From an archaeon (GTDB taxonomy: Archaea; Thermoplasmatota; Thermoplasmata; Methanomassiliicoccales; Methanomethylophilaceae), in NCBI GenBank assembly GCA_024399275.1, contig JAKSHS010000004.1:29275-93274 (forward strand): a stretch of 64,000 nucleotides of DNA, given 5' to 3'. Position 1 is the stretch's first letter; each line of letters begins with the position of its first letter. The notes under the pieces were generated by a model. The model did not search any database and had not been told where the DNA came from. It saw nothing but the letters and a program-made list of their open reading frames with translations. The translations under genes and the position numbers were made by a program. Below are positions 46,879-56,944 of the stretch, one piece after another.

Positions 46879-47962
46879 AAGACAAAAAATTGCCATTGAT
46901 AATCTAATAAAAATAGCCACATCAGCATATGATCAAATTAGCATAGGGGATATTCCACGTCTATCTCTCCCTCTTAGGGATAAAAAGAACATAGAGTTTG
47001 ATTCAAGATACAATGTTTGGAAGTATGGTAATCTTAAATCCATTCGCTCTGCAAAAACAGCTCAGGGCGCATTAATGATGCTTAGGACTGTTTACACAGT
47101 GGATTTCATTAGAGAAATGATCAAAACAAACAAATCATCTACTTTAAGAGAGATGTATTACATATCAGAGGGATGGAACAACGCGAAGTTCTGTTCGCAA
47201 GACGAGAGCAACTCACTAGCTGAGGACCTTGAAGTCGCTACTGGCTGCATGAGAGAGGATTTTAAGCTGCGCCCGGAAGAGTCAGGGGCAAAGGTCTATG
47301 GAGATTTGAATTTTTCCATCCCAACGACCAAAGGAATCTGGAGGAAGAGTAATTGCATTGACGATGTCTCCGCAGAAGGATTCTCTATCCCATACAAAGT
47401 CGAAGAAGATTCATTCAAAATCGAACTAGGCAACGCAAAATTCATAATTGCAATCGAAACAGGGGGCATGTACGCGAGACTAATAGAAAATGGTTTCCCA
47501 GAAAAAAACAATTGTATCTTGATTCATCTGTCCGGTCAACCGGCAAGGTCAACTAGGCGCCTCATAAAGAGGCTCAATGAAGAATACTGCCTACCAGTAG
47601 CTGTTTTCACAGATGGAGACCCCTGGTCATTTAGAATATACGCGTCCGTAGCATATGGCGCAATAAAAACTGCACATATATCGGATTATCTTGCGACCCC
47701 GGCCGCCAAGTTTATAGGTATCACTGCATCCGACATCATAAACTACGAACTCCCGACAGACAAGCTCAATGATAAAGATATTAATGCCTTAAATGCTGAG
47801 CTCTTAGATCCAAGATTTGGAAGTGAGTTCTGGATAACAGAAATACAAACAATGATAGATAATGGAGAAAAAGCCGAGCAACAGGCCCTAGCTAAATATG
47901 GCTTAGACTACGCAACCGACAGGTACCTCCCCGAAAAGCTTGTGAGTATAGGAATCCTCTGA
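46835..47962 (+). CDS. top6A: DNA topoisomerase VI subunit A
   Basis: Spo11-like DNA-cleaving subunit. The winged-helix active-site tyrosine is in TLREMYYISE, and the Toprim domain shows Glu in IAIETGGMYARL and the Asp pair in FTDGDPWSFRIY. The longest frame starts with ATG at 46835, 44 bases inside top6B. The conserved part begins at RQKIAIDNL, so TTG at 46856 or 46865 is also possible; GAGGCAGG is next to the first of these. Co-transcribed with subunit B. Confidence 0.94.
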   Translation: MPLYRGRLNTLETNKRQKIAIDNLIKIATSAYDQISIGDIPRLSLPLRDKKNIEFDSRYNVWKYGNLKSIRSAKTAQGALMMLRTVYTVDFIREMIKTNKSSTLREMYYISEGWNNAKFCSQDESNSLAEDLEVATGCMREDFKLRPEESGAKVYGDLNFSIPTTKGIWRKSNCIDDVSAEGFSIPYKVEEDSFKIELGNAKFIIAIETGGMYARLIENGFPEKNNCILIHLSGQPARSTRRLIKRLNEEYCLPVAVFTDGDPWSFRIYASVAYGAIKTAHISDYLATPAAKFIGITASDIINYELPTDKLNDKDINALNAELLDPRFGSEFWITEIQTMIDNGEKAEQQALAKYGLDYATDRYLPEKLVSIGIL

Positions 47963-48057
47963 TTTATAAGTCAAAATACTCACGTGTCCTTCAATCCTAA
48001 AATGATAGTGCAACATACGCAATTGCAGACATGTGTTTTTTAGTACTGCCAATAATC

Positions 48058-48065
48058 ATTATAAG
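48058..48065 (+). promoter_or_regulatory. TATA box for acetyl-CoA synthetase, predicted leaderless
   Basis: ATTATAAG is centred 25-26 bp before the ATG at 48087, leaving no room for a leader. Confidence 0.55.
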
Positions 48066-48086
48066 TCGTAATGCAATTTCGGATCC

Positions 48087-50180
48087 ATGCAGGGCTTTCT
48101 CAGACCAAAGGCAATCGCTATTATTGGAGCGACCAACGATCAAACAAAAATCGGTGGAATGCTTGTAAGGAACCTTATTAATGCGGGATTTGACAAGTCC
48201 AAAATATTTCCAATTAATCCCAAAGGCGGAGAAATTCAAGGCATAAAGGCTTATAAGTCAGTTGTCGACGTGAACGAGCCCATAGATCTTGCTATAGTTT
48301 CAATTAAGTCTGCGTATGTTGTTCCGGAAATGGACAACCTCAATAAGGCAAACATTAAGCACGCAATTATTCTCACTGCTGGATTTAAGGAAGAAAGCAA
48401 AGAAGGCGCAGAACTTGAAAAGCAACTTGTACTAAAGGCAAAGGAATACGGCATCAGAATCCTCGGCCCAAATTGTTTCGGCATGATGGATCCTAAAAAT
48501 AAAATCAACGTAACATTTGCGAAGAATATGCCCAAAGCCGGGAACCTTTCCATATTATCTCAGTCAGGTGCAGTTGGCTCTTCAATGCTGGACTGGGCAT
48601 GTCAGTACGATGTTGGAATCGCTAAATTTATAACATTTGGAAACAAGTGTGATACTAAAGAGACTGATTTCTTCGCTTCATTAGCAGAAGACGAAAATAC
48701 AAAAGTTATCGGAATGTATTGTGAAGGGATTCCTAACGGCAAAGAGTTCATTGAGGCTATAGAAAATATCCCAAAGAAAAAACCGATTGTCGTCTTTAAA
48801 GCGGGGTCCACATCCGCTGGAGGCGCGGCTGCATCATCTCATACAGGCTCGATTACAGGCTCAGATGCTGTAAATGACGTCATTTTCAAAAAACTCAATA
48901 TAATAAGAGCAAGAGATCTAGATGAATTATACGACGCATTTGGGATATTTCACGCGTTTAGCCACATGGACAAAGATTGTATCGGAATAGTCACCAATGC
49001 GGGCGGTTTAGGTGTCATGTCCGCGGATGCAGCTTACAATGCTAAATACATAAGTGCAGCAAAACTCACTGATGCCACTATCCAAAGAATTCGGACTGAA
49101 GTACCAACAGTTGCAGGTGTTACCAACCCAATCGACGTTAGAGGAGATGCCAAGGCAGAATACTTCGAGAAGACTATCAAAATTATTCAGGAAGATCCTT
49201 CTGTAGGAGGCCTTGTTGTTATGGGATCACCTCTTGACACCGCAGATCTTGAATCCGTAGCTAACAATCTCGTTAAAATCAAGAGTGAAATTAAGGTACC
49301 AATTACTGTTTGCTGGGCCGGAGGTGTTAAATGTGGAAGAGCAGCCGATATTACTAGGTCGGGGGGCATTCCTACATATCCGACACCTGATAGAGCTATT
49401 CATGCTCTCGATCTTCTTAGAGGACATACAGTACGCGAACAGGTTAAGAAAACACCTATGATCGCTCCAGTAAAAAGTGGTAGGTCCGAGGTATTAGAAA
49501 TTATTAACACGGCAAAAAGAGAAGGTAGAAATACGCTCACAGAATCCGAAGGAAAGAGGATTTTCGCAGCATATAGCCTTCCAGTTCCCGGAGAAGCAGT
49601 TGTAGATTCTGCAGAAGAGGCAGCCAAAGCATGCAACGAAATTGGATATCCAACTGTCATGAAAATCGTTTCTCCCGATATTCAACACAAATCAGATGTG
49701 GGGGGAGTCGTCGTCGGTGTAAAGGATGAATCGATGGCCCGGGCATCCTTTGACAAAATTATGACTTCTTGTAAAACAGCAATGCCCAAAGCCAACCTTA
49801 TCGGAATTTCAATTCAACAAATGGTTTCAGGCAAGGAAGTAATCTTGTCCATGATCCGTGACCAGCAGTATGGACCAATAATTTCCTTTGGTCTTGGAGG
49901 AATATTCATTGAAATTTTAAAGGAGATCTCACAAGCTCATGCGCCTATGACGGAAGAAAATCTTGATGAAATGATCAAATCTACAAAAGCATACAAGCTT
50001 ATGTCTGGAGCTCGCGGCACAAAAAAATCCGACATACTAGCCGTGAAGGATACAATAAGAAAGCTTGTACTAATTTCAATCGAGAATCCAGAGATTAAGG
50101 AACTTGAAATCAACCCTGTCATAGTAGGAGACGAAGGAAAAGGTTGCTGGGCGGTCGACGCTCTGGTCACACTCGTGTAA
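48087..50180 (+). CDS. acd: ADP-forming acetyl-CoA synthetase (fused alpha-beta)
   Basis: Converts acetyl-CoA, ADP and phosphate to acetate, CoA and ATP, or the reverse. The 697-residue chain holds the CoA-binding and ligase-CoA domains (alpha part; IIGATNDQTKIGG, GPNCFG), with the phosphorylated His252 in SSHTGS, followed by the ATP-grasp beta part from about residue 475 (SEGKRIFAAYSLP, KIVSPDIQHKSDVGGV). In some archaea the two parts are separate genes; here they are one. It pairs metabolically with the nearby pyruvate:ferredoxin oxidoreductase. A strong terminator follows. Confidence 0.95.
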   Translation: MQGFLRPKAIAIIGATNDQTKIGGMLVRNLINAGFDKSKIFPINPKGGEIQGIKAYKSVVDVNEPIDLAIVSIKSAYVVPEMDNLNKANIKHAIILTAGFKEESKEGAELEKQLVLKAKEYGIRILGPNCFGMMDPKNKINVTFAKNMPKAGNLSILSQSGAVGSSMLDWACQYDVGIAKFITFGNKCDTKETDFFASLAEDENTKVIGMYCEGIPNGKEFIEAIENIPKKKPIVVFKAGSTSAGGAAASSHTGSITGSDAVNDVIFKKLNIIRARDLDELYDAFGIFHAFSHMDKDCIGIVTNAGGLGVMSADAAYNAKYISAAKLTDATIQRIRTEVPTVAGVTNPIDVRGDAKAEYFEKTIKIIQEDPSVGGLVVMGSPLDTADLESVANNLVKIKSEIKVPITVCWAGGVKCGRAADITRSGGIPTYPTPDRAIHALDLLRGHTVREQVKKTPMIAPVKSGRSEVLEIINTAKREGRNTLTESEGKRIFAAYSLPVPGEAVVDSAEEAAKACNEIGYPTVMKIVSPDIQHKSDVGGVVVGVKDESMARASFDKIMTSCKTAMPKANLIGISIQQMVSGKEVILSMIRDQQYGPIISFGLGGIFIEILKEISQAHAPMTEENLDEMIKSTKAYKLMSGARGTKKSDILAVKDTIRKLVLISIENPEIKELEINPVIVGDEGKGCWAVDALVTLV

Positions 50181-50188
50181 TTAAAAGG

Positions 50189-50217
50189 GGGAGGCTAGTT
50201 CTCCCACTCTTTTTTTA
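50189..50217 (+). terminator. Terminator of acd
   Basis: Stem GGGAG / CTCCC (50189-50193 and 50201-50205) with a 7-nt loop, followed within a few bases by a run of T (50210-50216). It lies directly behind the acd stop. Confidence 0.65.
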
Positions 50218-50300
50218 ATCGAAAAACACTACGCCCACAACTACGAACCTGAAAAGGCACGAGCCCAACACTACAATCTTATTGCCTTTATAGCTATCAG

Positions 50301-51053
50301 TCACTGCTTAGTCGCCGTATAAATACTAACTGCGCCCATCGATTTAGTGTAACACCTTATGTCTTTGAATCCAACTTCTCTAAAAATTTTTATCATGTCT
50401 TCTCCATAAGGAAATCCTTCAATAGATGATTCTAACCACTCATATGCAGACTGCCTTCCATCAATAATTTTTCCTTTATCGTGGTTATACCCGCACCTTC
50501 TAACTCTTTTCATATATATGTTGTACCCCAGGAGAAGAATTCTATTTTTTGGCTTTGAAAGTTCTGCAACTATAACTTTTCCTCCAGGGACAACAACTCT
50601 ATACATTTCAGATAAAGCCTTAAAAATATCACATACATTCCTGAGCATATAACCAGAAGTCACTAAATCAATAGAATTATCTGGAATATCTAGATTCAAT
50701 GCATCTCCTATGCGCCAATCAACCTTTATTGGAAGATTTAATTTCATCTCTTTTTTCTTTGCTATTTCAAGCATGTGGGGTGTAATATCCACACCAATAA
50801 TTGTCGACAACGGATTCGCCTTTCTCGCAATTTGAAATGCTATTTCTCCGGTTCCAGTCCCAACATCAAGACATTTTTTTCCATTTATGTCTCCAGCCTT
50901 TTTTATCATAAATTTATGCCAACTATTGATCATGCACAACGACATAACGTTGTTCATTTCATCATAATCATCAGCTATCTCAGTAAACACATCTTTAACG
51001 TACTTTTCTTTGCCCTTAAACTGATTGCCTTTTTTGGATTCACTCTCGGCCAT
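50301..51053 (-). CDS. UbiE/MenG-like C-methyltransferase
   Basis: A 250-residue SAM-dependent methyltransferase of the family that methylates demethylmenaquinone or related polyprenylated rings. The SAM site is CLDVGTGTGEIA, and the family motifs YDEMNNVMSL, PDNSIDLVTSGYMLRNV and VPGGKVIVAELSKP are present. It follows a UbiA-type prenyltransferase by 6 bp in one operon. This supports synthesis of a prenylated, methylated compound, but the ring substrate is not evident. Confidence 0.88.
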   Translation of the reverse strand: MAESESKKGNQFKGKEKYVKDVFTEIADDYDEMNNVMSLCMINSWHKFMIKKAGDINGKKCLDVGTGTGEIAFQIARKANPLSTIIGVDITPHMLEIAKKKEMKLNLPIKVDWRIGDALNLDIPDNSIDLVTSGYMLRNVCDIFKALSEMYRVVVPGGKVIVAELSKPKNRILLLGYNIYMKRVRRCGYNHDKGKIIDGRQSAYEWLESSIEGFPYGEDMIKIFREVGFKDIRCYTKSMGAVSIYTATKQ

Positions 51054-51059
51054 CCCATA

Positions 51060-52004
51060 TCAACATCCTATAAATTTACTTACAGTATATCCTAACACAA
51101 GAAGTATACCAAAATGCCAATTCAATCTAAAACATATCGGTACCAACATAAAACTAGCTCGATTATCAAAAGGAGCTTCTTTACTATTCATATATAACGA
51201 GTATGCATCATACAGTGCGATAAATCCGATTGAACATAACAATGGCAAAACACCGCAAATGATCAACCCAAACAATACTATAAATGGCACAAGACTCTCA
51301 CATAAATATAGCATCATTCCACGGCCATAGGACATACATCCACTAAGTGTTCTTATCTTAGACTTCTTATCTTCGTAGTAGTCACGCATCTCATTTCCAG
51401 CAAGAACACCTGTAATGATAAGTGCATTTGGCAAACAAATTAAAAGATGCTGCCATGTAAACATTTGTCCTGTAATAAAAAAATACACACCTGACGGCAT
51501 TAAAAATCCAAACATAATGAAAACCATTATTTGGCCAAGACCATGATATTTATACGAAACTCCGACAGTATACATCGTCGCACTAAAAATTCCAATTATC
51601 CCGTATGTGGTTATGACGCATAGCGTAAATAAATTATCCTGCCAGTACCACAAGAATATAAGTCCTATAATAAACAAAACTACAATACAGGAAATTCCAG
51701 CAGATAGAACTTGCCTAGTAGTCATAATTCCTGATACAAGCTCCGGAGATCTAGTTTCGTTCTCTATTGTATCTGCTCCCTTTATGAAATCGCCGTATGT
51801 ATTGAAAATATTCGCAATTGATTGAAATAATCCGCAGGCTACTAATGCCAAAACAAACAACAATATCTTGGAAGCACTAGAATCAATATCGAATGCAAGC
51901 ATTCCACCTATTAACGCAGGCACTATCGCTCCATGAAGGCTCCAAGGCCTGAATACATTCCGCCACCCAGCTTTGACCGGTTCCTCAGTTAATTTACTGC
52001 CCAC
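51060..52004 (-). CDS. UbiA/MenA-family prenyltransferase
   Basis: A membrane-embedded prenyltransferase of 314 aa with about eight transmembrane helices. The first Asp-rich motif is N68-x3-D72-x3-G76-x-D78 (in FNTYGDFIKGADT) and the second is DYYEDKKSK near residue 208, both needed to bind polyprenyl diphosphate. The sequence resembles MenA more than geranylgeranylglyceryl-phosphate prenyltransferases. GTG start; TATA box (52027-52034) 26-27 bp upstream, so leaderless. First gene of the operon with the UbiE-like gene. Confidence 0.88.
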   Translation of the reverse strand: MGSKLTEEPVKAGWRNVFRPWSLHGAIVPALIGGMLAFDIDSSASKILLFVLALVACGLFQSIANIFNTYGDFIKGADTIENETRSPELVSGIMTTRQVLSAGISCIVVLFIIGLIFLWYWQDNLFTLCVITTYGIIGIFSATMYTVGVSYKYHGLGQIMVFIMFGFLMPSGVYFFITGQMFTWQHLLICLPNALIITGVLAGNEMRDYYEDKKSKIRTLSGCMSYGRGMMLYLCESLVPFIVLFGLIICGVLPLLCSIGFIALYDAYSLYMNSKEAPFDNRASFMLVPICFRLNWHFGILLVLGYTVSKFIGC

Positions 52005-52340
52005 AACAGCTTCACAACACGAAAAAATATAAAATTATACCTTGCCGCTCCATGACAACTTAACATACGTACCCAGTATAACATCACACAACCCAAAATC
52101 TTCAAAATAATTCTTCCATAATCGCTTTGTGTCACCACGAACAAGCTAGTGCCCATGCAACAAAAGACCAATCCTTCCCTCTTACAAAGAGAACTAACGA
52201 ACTTCACTACCAGACTTCTACGGCTTACATCAGGCTATGTTACTAGGCTTTAACAAGAGCTCCCTATATACCACAACCAGAGGACAAAACAATATTGCTG
52301 TAGCATTATCTCCATAAAGGTCGCGCCACAAGCCGAACAT
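52005..52340. other. Intergenic region between ubiA and porB
   Basis: About 340 bases. It holds the ubiA TATA box (TTTTATAT, 52027-52034 on the minus strand) at its left end. A 72-codon minus frame over this promoter is not credible. Nothing else is recognised up to the por terminator. Confidence 0.4.
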
Positions 52341-52365
52341 AATAAAAAATAGGGGCCGAAACCCC
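52341..52365 (-). terminator. Terminator of the por operon
   Basis: On the minus strand GGGG-TTTCGG-CCCC is followed by TATTTTTTATT, a clear intrinsic-type terminator. It begins 3 bp after the porB stop. Confidence 0.7.
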
Positions 52366-52367
52366 AC

Positions 52368-53315
52368 TCAAATCTTTGACAACGTAATAAGAGCTTTCCA
52401 CCTGCGATCAATGTCAGCTTGGCATTGTTCTACAAGTTTTGCATTTTCTGGTTTAAGCATGTGCTTATATCTGCCTTGCGCCTTAAACCACTCCGTTATC
52501 GGTTTTTTCTCTTGTACGCCATCTGCAATCTTCTTAGACTCTGCGGTGATGTTATACTTGCCGTCCTCACATTCGTAAAGGGGCCACACACACGTCTCAA
52601 CAGCAAGCTTTGCCATATTAATCGTGTTCTCTGGTGCAAACCTCCATCCTCTAGAACACGGAGAAACAGCATTGATAAACGCAGGTCCTCCGCATTCGAA
52701 GCCCTTTCTACACTTTGTGATAAGATCTCTCCAGTTATGAGGTGAAACCTGCGCTACGTATGGGATGTCATGCGCCGCAAGAATCATTGTCAAGTCTTTC
52801 GGATACTCCGTTTTGCCCTGAACGACGCTTCCAGCCGGAGATGTAGTCGTAGACGCGCAAAATCCAGTCGCTCCAGACCTCTGAATACCAGTATTCATAT
52901 ATGCCTCGTTGTTAAAGCAAACATACATGACTTGCTGACCTCTTTCAGCCATACCCGAAAGTGCCTGGAATCCGATGTCATAAGTACCACCATCCCCTCC
53001 AAACGCTACAAACTTAATGTCTTCCTTTATCTTTCCTTTCCTCTTAAGTCCTTGATAAGCTGCCTCAACTCCAGAAGCCGTAGCGGCAGCGTTAGCAAAC
53101 GCCGTATGTATCCACGGTATCTTCCAAGCCGAAAACGGATAAATTGTGGTAGAAACTTCAAAACAGCCCGTTGCACTCGATGCAACGACCGGTTTGTCGA
53201 CTGCCATCAAAACCTGCCTCGCAATTATGCTCTCCGCACACCCTGCACAAAGCCTGTGGCCGGATGTAAGTTTAATTGGTGTCCGGACTAACTCTTTGAT
53301 AGACAGCGTGCTCAT
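52368..53315 (-). CDS. porB: Pyruvate:ferredoxin oxidoreductase beta subunit
   Basis: Thiamine-diphosphate-binding subunit, 315 aa. The TPP motif GDGGTYDIG with FNNEAYMNTG is clear, and the Cys pair in HRLCAGCAE plus later Cys (VSPCSRG) would hold the [4Fe-4S] cluster. Last gene of the C-D-A-B operon, overlapping porA by 4 bases (ATGA). Confidence 0.95.
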   Translation of the reverse strand: MSTLSIKELVRTPIKLTSGHRLCAGCAESIIARQVLMAVDKPVVASSATGCFEVSTTIYPFSAWKIPWIHTAFANAAATASGVEAAYQGLKRKGKIKEDIKFVAFGGDGGTYDIGFQALSGMAERGQQVMYVCFNNEAYMNTGIQRSGATGFCASTTTSPAGSVVQGKTEYPKDLTMILAAHDIPYVAQVSPHNWRDLITKCRKGFECGGPAFINAVSPCSRGWRFAPENTINMAKLAVETCVWPLYECEDGKYNITAESKKIADGVQEKKPITEWFKAQGRYKHMLKPENAKLVEQCQADIDRRWKALITLSKI

Positions 53316-54481
53316 TCTCTCACCCCTAGGTAGTTGACAACCTTTGCCCTTCCATTTATAACATCTTCGAATACACTCATGTACTCCGAAATTTTTACGT
53401 CCCTTCCACCAAGACCATAGACAAAGTCATATGCCTTGGGTGCGTCTTTACACTCTATCAGAGTCGATGTAACATCTGAAAATACTGGGCCATAGGCACC
53501 AACAGAAAGATGCTTGTCCATAACTACGACGCCTTTCTTACCATCCAAAATTTCCGCAAGTTGCTTAGCAGGCCATGGCCTAAAGATGCGAGGCATACAC
53601 ACCCCCACCTTTACCCCCTTGCTACGAAGCTGATCTACCGCCTCTTTCATTGTCCCAAACGACGAGCCCAGAATGACCGCAACATAGTCCGCGTCATCAC
53701 ACATGTAGTTTTCCACAACGTTGTATCTCCTCCCGGAAATGGCTGCAAATTCATCAAAGACATTTTCAATCACACCAAATGCCCTCTCCATGGCCTCCAC
53801 AAGTTGATACTTATGCTCATAGTAGAACTCCGGTCCGTCCATTAAACCCTGTGACACCGGATTCTTGTAGTCAAGCAATGGCATAAACGGCTTAAACTCT
53901 CCCGCAAATTCTTTGACAACCTCATCATCAAGAGGTGTTATCCTCTCGATAGCATGAGTCAAAATAAAGCCATCAAGATTAGTCATTATCGGTAACTGAA
54001 CATCTGGGTGTTCAGCAATCCTCGGCGCCATTATGGAATTGTCATACGCCTCCTGAACATTTTCAGCAAATATCTGAATCCACCCAGTGTCCCTAGCAGA
54101 CATGACATCCCCATGATCGTTGTGAATATTTATCGGCCCGCTGACAGCTCTATTGGCCACGGCCATAACCAAAGGGACCCTCATAGCAGACGCTATCGGC
54201 AGCATTTCCCACATATAAGCTAGCCCTTGTGAAGACGTTGCGGTAAATGTCCTCGCTCCCGCAGCACAGGACGCAGTGCAAACAGTAAGTGCTGAATGTT
54301 CGGACTCTACACAAACAAATTCCGTTCCAACCGCCCCATCTGCCACATAATCAGAAAACTTCTCGACAATAATCGTCTGCGGTGTGATTGGATATGCCGC
54401 ACACACATCCGGATCAATTTGTTTCCATGCAAGTGCAACTGCACTGTCTCCGTTAATTGCTAAATCTTCCATGCTATTCAC
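53312..54481 (-). CDS. porA: Pyruvate:ferredoxin oxidoreductase alpha subunit
   Basis: Pyrimidine-binding subunit, 389 aa. It starts MNSMEDLAINGDSAVALAWK and shows AYPITPQT, ESEHSA, ATSSQGLAYMWE and NIHNDHGDVMSARD, all typical of PorA. Separate alpha, beta, gamma and delta genes are the archaeal arrangement. Overlaps porB and porD by 4 bases each. Confidence 0.96.
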   Translation of the reverse strand: MNSMEDLAINGDSAVALAWKQIDPDVCAAYPITPQTIIVEKFSDYVADGAVGTEFVCVESEHSALTVCTASCAAGARTFTATSSQGLAYMWEMLPIASAMRVPLVMAVANRAVSGPINIHNDHGDVMSARDTGWIQIFAENVQEAYDNSIMAPRIAEHPDVQLPIMTNLDGFILTHAIERITPLDDEVVKEFAGEFKPFMPLLDYKNPVSQGLMDGPEFYYEHKYQLVEAMERAFGVIENVFDEFAAISGRRYNVVENYMCDDADYVAVILGSSFGTMKEAVDQLRSKGVKVGVCMPRIFRPWPAKQLAEILDGKKGVVVMDKHLSVGAYGPVFSDVTSTLIECKDAPKAYDFVYGLGGRDVKISEYMSVFEDVINGRAKVVNYLGVRE

Positions 54482-54738
54482 TCCATCGTAATAACACTCT
54501 TAGGGCACATCTTAGCGCAGATGCCGCATCCTTTACAGTACGCAAGCTTAATTCCCGTTACCTTGCCATCATCAACAACAATACAGTCGTCTGGACAGTA
54601 AATCCAACACGTCATACAACTGATACACGCATCCCTATCTATGGTAGGCGTGAGAGATCTCCAATCCCCAGTCTCAAACTCCTCCGCGGAGCCACCCGCC
54701 ACACGAGATCCTATGATCATGTCTTTGCGATCCATCAA
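54478..54738 (-). CDS. porD: Pyruvate:ferredoxin oxidoreductase delta subunit (ferredoxin)
   Basis: An 86-residue subunit with two [4Fe-4S] clusters: CISCMTCWIYCPDDC and CKGCGICAKMCPKS. It passes electrons from the TPP site to soluble ferredoxin. Overlaps its neighbours by 4 bases on both sides. Confidence 0.96.
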   Translation of the reverse strand: MMDRKDMIIGSRVAGGSAEEFETGDWRSLTPTIDRDACISCMTCWIYCPDDCIVVDDGKVTGIKLAYCKGCGICAKMCPKSVITME

Positions 54739-55292
54739 ACCACCTCATTAAACGCCCTTTTGAGTGCTGAAACGTTGGCTTTGATAACCTTCTCACTCAG
54801 CTTTCCAGAGAATCTCTTTGTAATCTGAGACTCTAGCACATCATAAGAAACGACCTTCCGTAGCTTGATCAAAGCCCCTAGCATCGCCGTGTTAGCTACA
54901 GGTCTTCCAATCTCTTCCATGGAAATCTTTGTCGCATTAAGGGTATGACACTCAGCATCAGTTCCTAGAGCTTTTTGAAGGTCTTGTGGAGTCTCGGAAT
55001 AATTCGCGAGAATAATCCCTCCCTTCTTAAGTCCTCTTGCAACATCTACCTTTCCAATCAATGTTCCATCGATGACAACTACTACATCAGGTTCGTATAT
55101 CTGCGTATGTACTCTGATTGGTTCATCCGAAATCCTAGTAAACGCCCTAATGGGCGCACCCATCCTTTCCGGCCCGAATTCTGGAAACGCCTTGACGTAC
55201 TTATTCTCCTCTATAACCGCCCCGGCAAGAATCTCGCTGGCGGTGACAACTCCTTGTCCGCCCCTTCCGTGCCAACGTATCTCTGTATCCAT
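54735..55292 (-). CDS. porC: Pyruvate:ferredoxin oxidoreductase gamma subunit
   Basis: CoA-contacting gamma subunit, first gene of the operon, 185 aa from the ATG at 55292. Family landmarks are RWHGRGGQGVVTASE, FPEFGPERMGAP and VVVIDGTLI. A TATA box (TTTTATAT, near 55333) gives about 14 nt of leader to this ATG; a GTG at 55313 is too close to the box and is less likely. Confidence 0.95.
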   Translation of the reverse strand: MDTEIRWHGRGGQGVVTASEILAGAVIEENKYVKAFPEFGPERMGAPIRAFTRISDEPIRVHTQIYEPDVVVVIDGTLIGKVDVARGLKKGGIILANYSETPQDLQKALGTDAECHTLNATKISMEEIGRPVANTAMLGALIKLRKVVSYDVLESQITKRFSGKLSEKVIKANVSALKRAFNEVV

Positions 55293-55396
55293 AGACAGAT
55301 CAAATCCCGCCACCCGGACGAGGCTAAAAGATATAAAAGTGTCGTTTTATCATTCCCGCTAAATTAGACGTCAAATGCCCTGCAGAATTAAATTCA

Positions 55397-56944
55397 TTAT
55401 AACTTCCCACACAGTGCCGAAGCTTCCCTTAGCCTTTTAATTACAAAGTTTCTATTCATAGACTCAAAAAACGTTCCAATTCTAGGACCTGAAGATTTAC
55501 CAATAAAAACCCTATACAGCAGTCGGAAACTATTTTTGACATTAAGGTTAATTTCCTTAGACGAATCTAGAATGCCACCATTGATTTCGTCGGCCCTCCA
55601 ATTTATGGCTGTAAACTTCGCAATTAGACTAGCAAATAACGCTCTATCATCTTCAGAAAGCTCTAGCGCAGGAACACTCTCACAGATAGAAAATTTGGCT
55701 ACGTCTGGAGCAAATTTCTCAATCCAATGTTTGACACAGTCACATTTAAGCTTAAGTTTATCAACGTCAGCACCCCCAACTGATATATTCTTGGTACGCT
55801 CAATAATTTTTACAACATCTTCGAAGTCTTCTGCCACCTGAACAATATTCGCAAGGTGTCTATACGCAATTTGCAGAGGTTTGACGGCAGATACTTTATT
55901 ATGCTGCGCAATTTCATACGCACGTACGGAATTTTCCTCGGTTTCTGTAAAATTTCCATCGAAGTACAAAGTTTCCATTCTATCATATTCATCTGAGATT
56001 TCTAAAACACCCGTTCCGGAATCGTACTCAATTGACCTGTGCGGATTAACTCTCAAAAAAAGATAATTAAGGATCTCCGGAGGCGTAATTCTGACGGCAT
56101 CTAATGCTGTTATTGGAGATCCTGTAGACTTGTGCATCTGTCCGACACCTTTCAACTGAACAAATTCATACGGTACCGGATATGGTGCCTTTCCCCCAAA
56201 AATTTTTTTGACAATTTCCTTACTAGTATCGTACGAGCCTCCAGATGCAGCATGATCTTTTCCAAATGGTTCCACCGTTACTCCAAAAATCTTCCATTTA
56301 GCTGGCCATTCAAGTCTCCAAGGAAGTTTTCCCTCCATTTTACGTACATCTGCCTTGCCTATATGGCCACATGTACATTCATACTCAATATACGGAAACC
56401 TATACGTTTCGAAAATAGGTCTAGAGAAACGTCCGCACTCTTCACAAAGTGGACTGTAAGGTATAAACGTCTTATTCCTTCCGGATATTTCTTCCAAAAT
56501 ATCCATCACTTCTTTTCTTCTCTCTATAGAAAGATTAATGGTTTCTGCAAACCTGCCATCACCGTAGAGTTTATGGGTCCAAATGACGTCACACTCCATT
56601 TTCAGTTGTTTTATAACGTCAAACAACGGTTGGATAAAATGATCGGCGTAATTATCGTGTTTTCCACATGGACAAGGAATATTACAAATTGGCATTCCGA
56701 CATATTTTTCAAACTCTTTTGGAAGGAATTCATATCTTCTCCTAAGAGGGTCAAAAGAATCAACAAAATAGACTAACTTAACATCATATCCTCGTTCTCT
56801 AAGCACACTACACACCGATTCTCCCGTAACAGCCTCTCTAAGGCTTCCTACATGAAGAATTCCAGTTGGACTAATGCCCGCCGCGATTATGGGATGTTCG
56901 CATTCCTCTACAGCCTTTTCTGCAATAACATCTGCCCAATGCAT
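55397..56944 (-). CDS. lysS: Lysyl-tRNA synthetase, class I
   Basis: Archaeal-type class I LysRS, 515 aa. The HIGH-like motif is in GILHVGSLREA and the KMSKS-like motif is HKSTGS; zinc-binding Cys pairs (CPCG, CEEC, CTCG) lie between. The start at 56944 (MHWADVIAE) is preferred because GGAGGT lies 8 bp upstream; the frame opens at 56974. A TATA-like TTTTATAT is just ahead. Confidence 0.95.
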   Translation of the reverse strand: MHWADVIAEKAVEECEHPIIAAGISPTGILHVGSLREAVTGESVCSVLRERGYDVKLVYFVDSFDPLRRRYEFLPKEFEKYVGMPICNIPCPCGKHDNYADHFIQPLFDVIKQLKMECDVIWTHKLYGDGRFAETINLSIERRKEVMDILEEISGRNKTFIPYSPLCEECGRFSRPIFETYRFPYIEYECTCGHIGKADVRKMEGKLPWRLEWPAKWKIFGVTVEPFGKDHAASGGSYDTSKEIVKKIFGGKAPYPVPYEFVQLKGVGQMHKSTGSPITALDAVRITPPEILNYLFLRVNPHRSIEYDSGTGVLEISDEYDRMETLYFDGNFTETEENSVRAYEIAQHNKVSAVKPLQIAYRHLANIVQVAEDFEDVVKIIERTKNISVGGADVDKLKLKCDCVKHWIEKFAPDVAKFSICESVPALELSEDDRALFASLIAKFTAINWRADEINGGILDSSKEINLNVKNSFRLLYRVFIGKSSGPRIGTFFESMNRNFVIKRLREASALCGKL

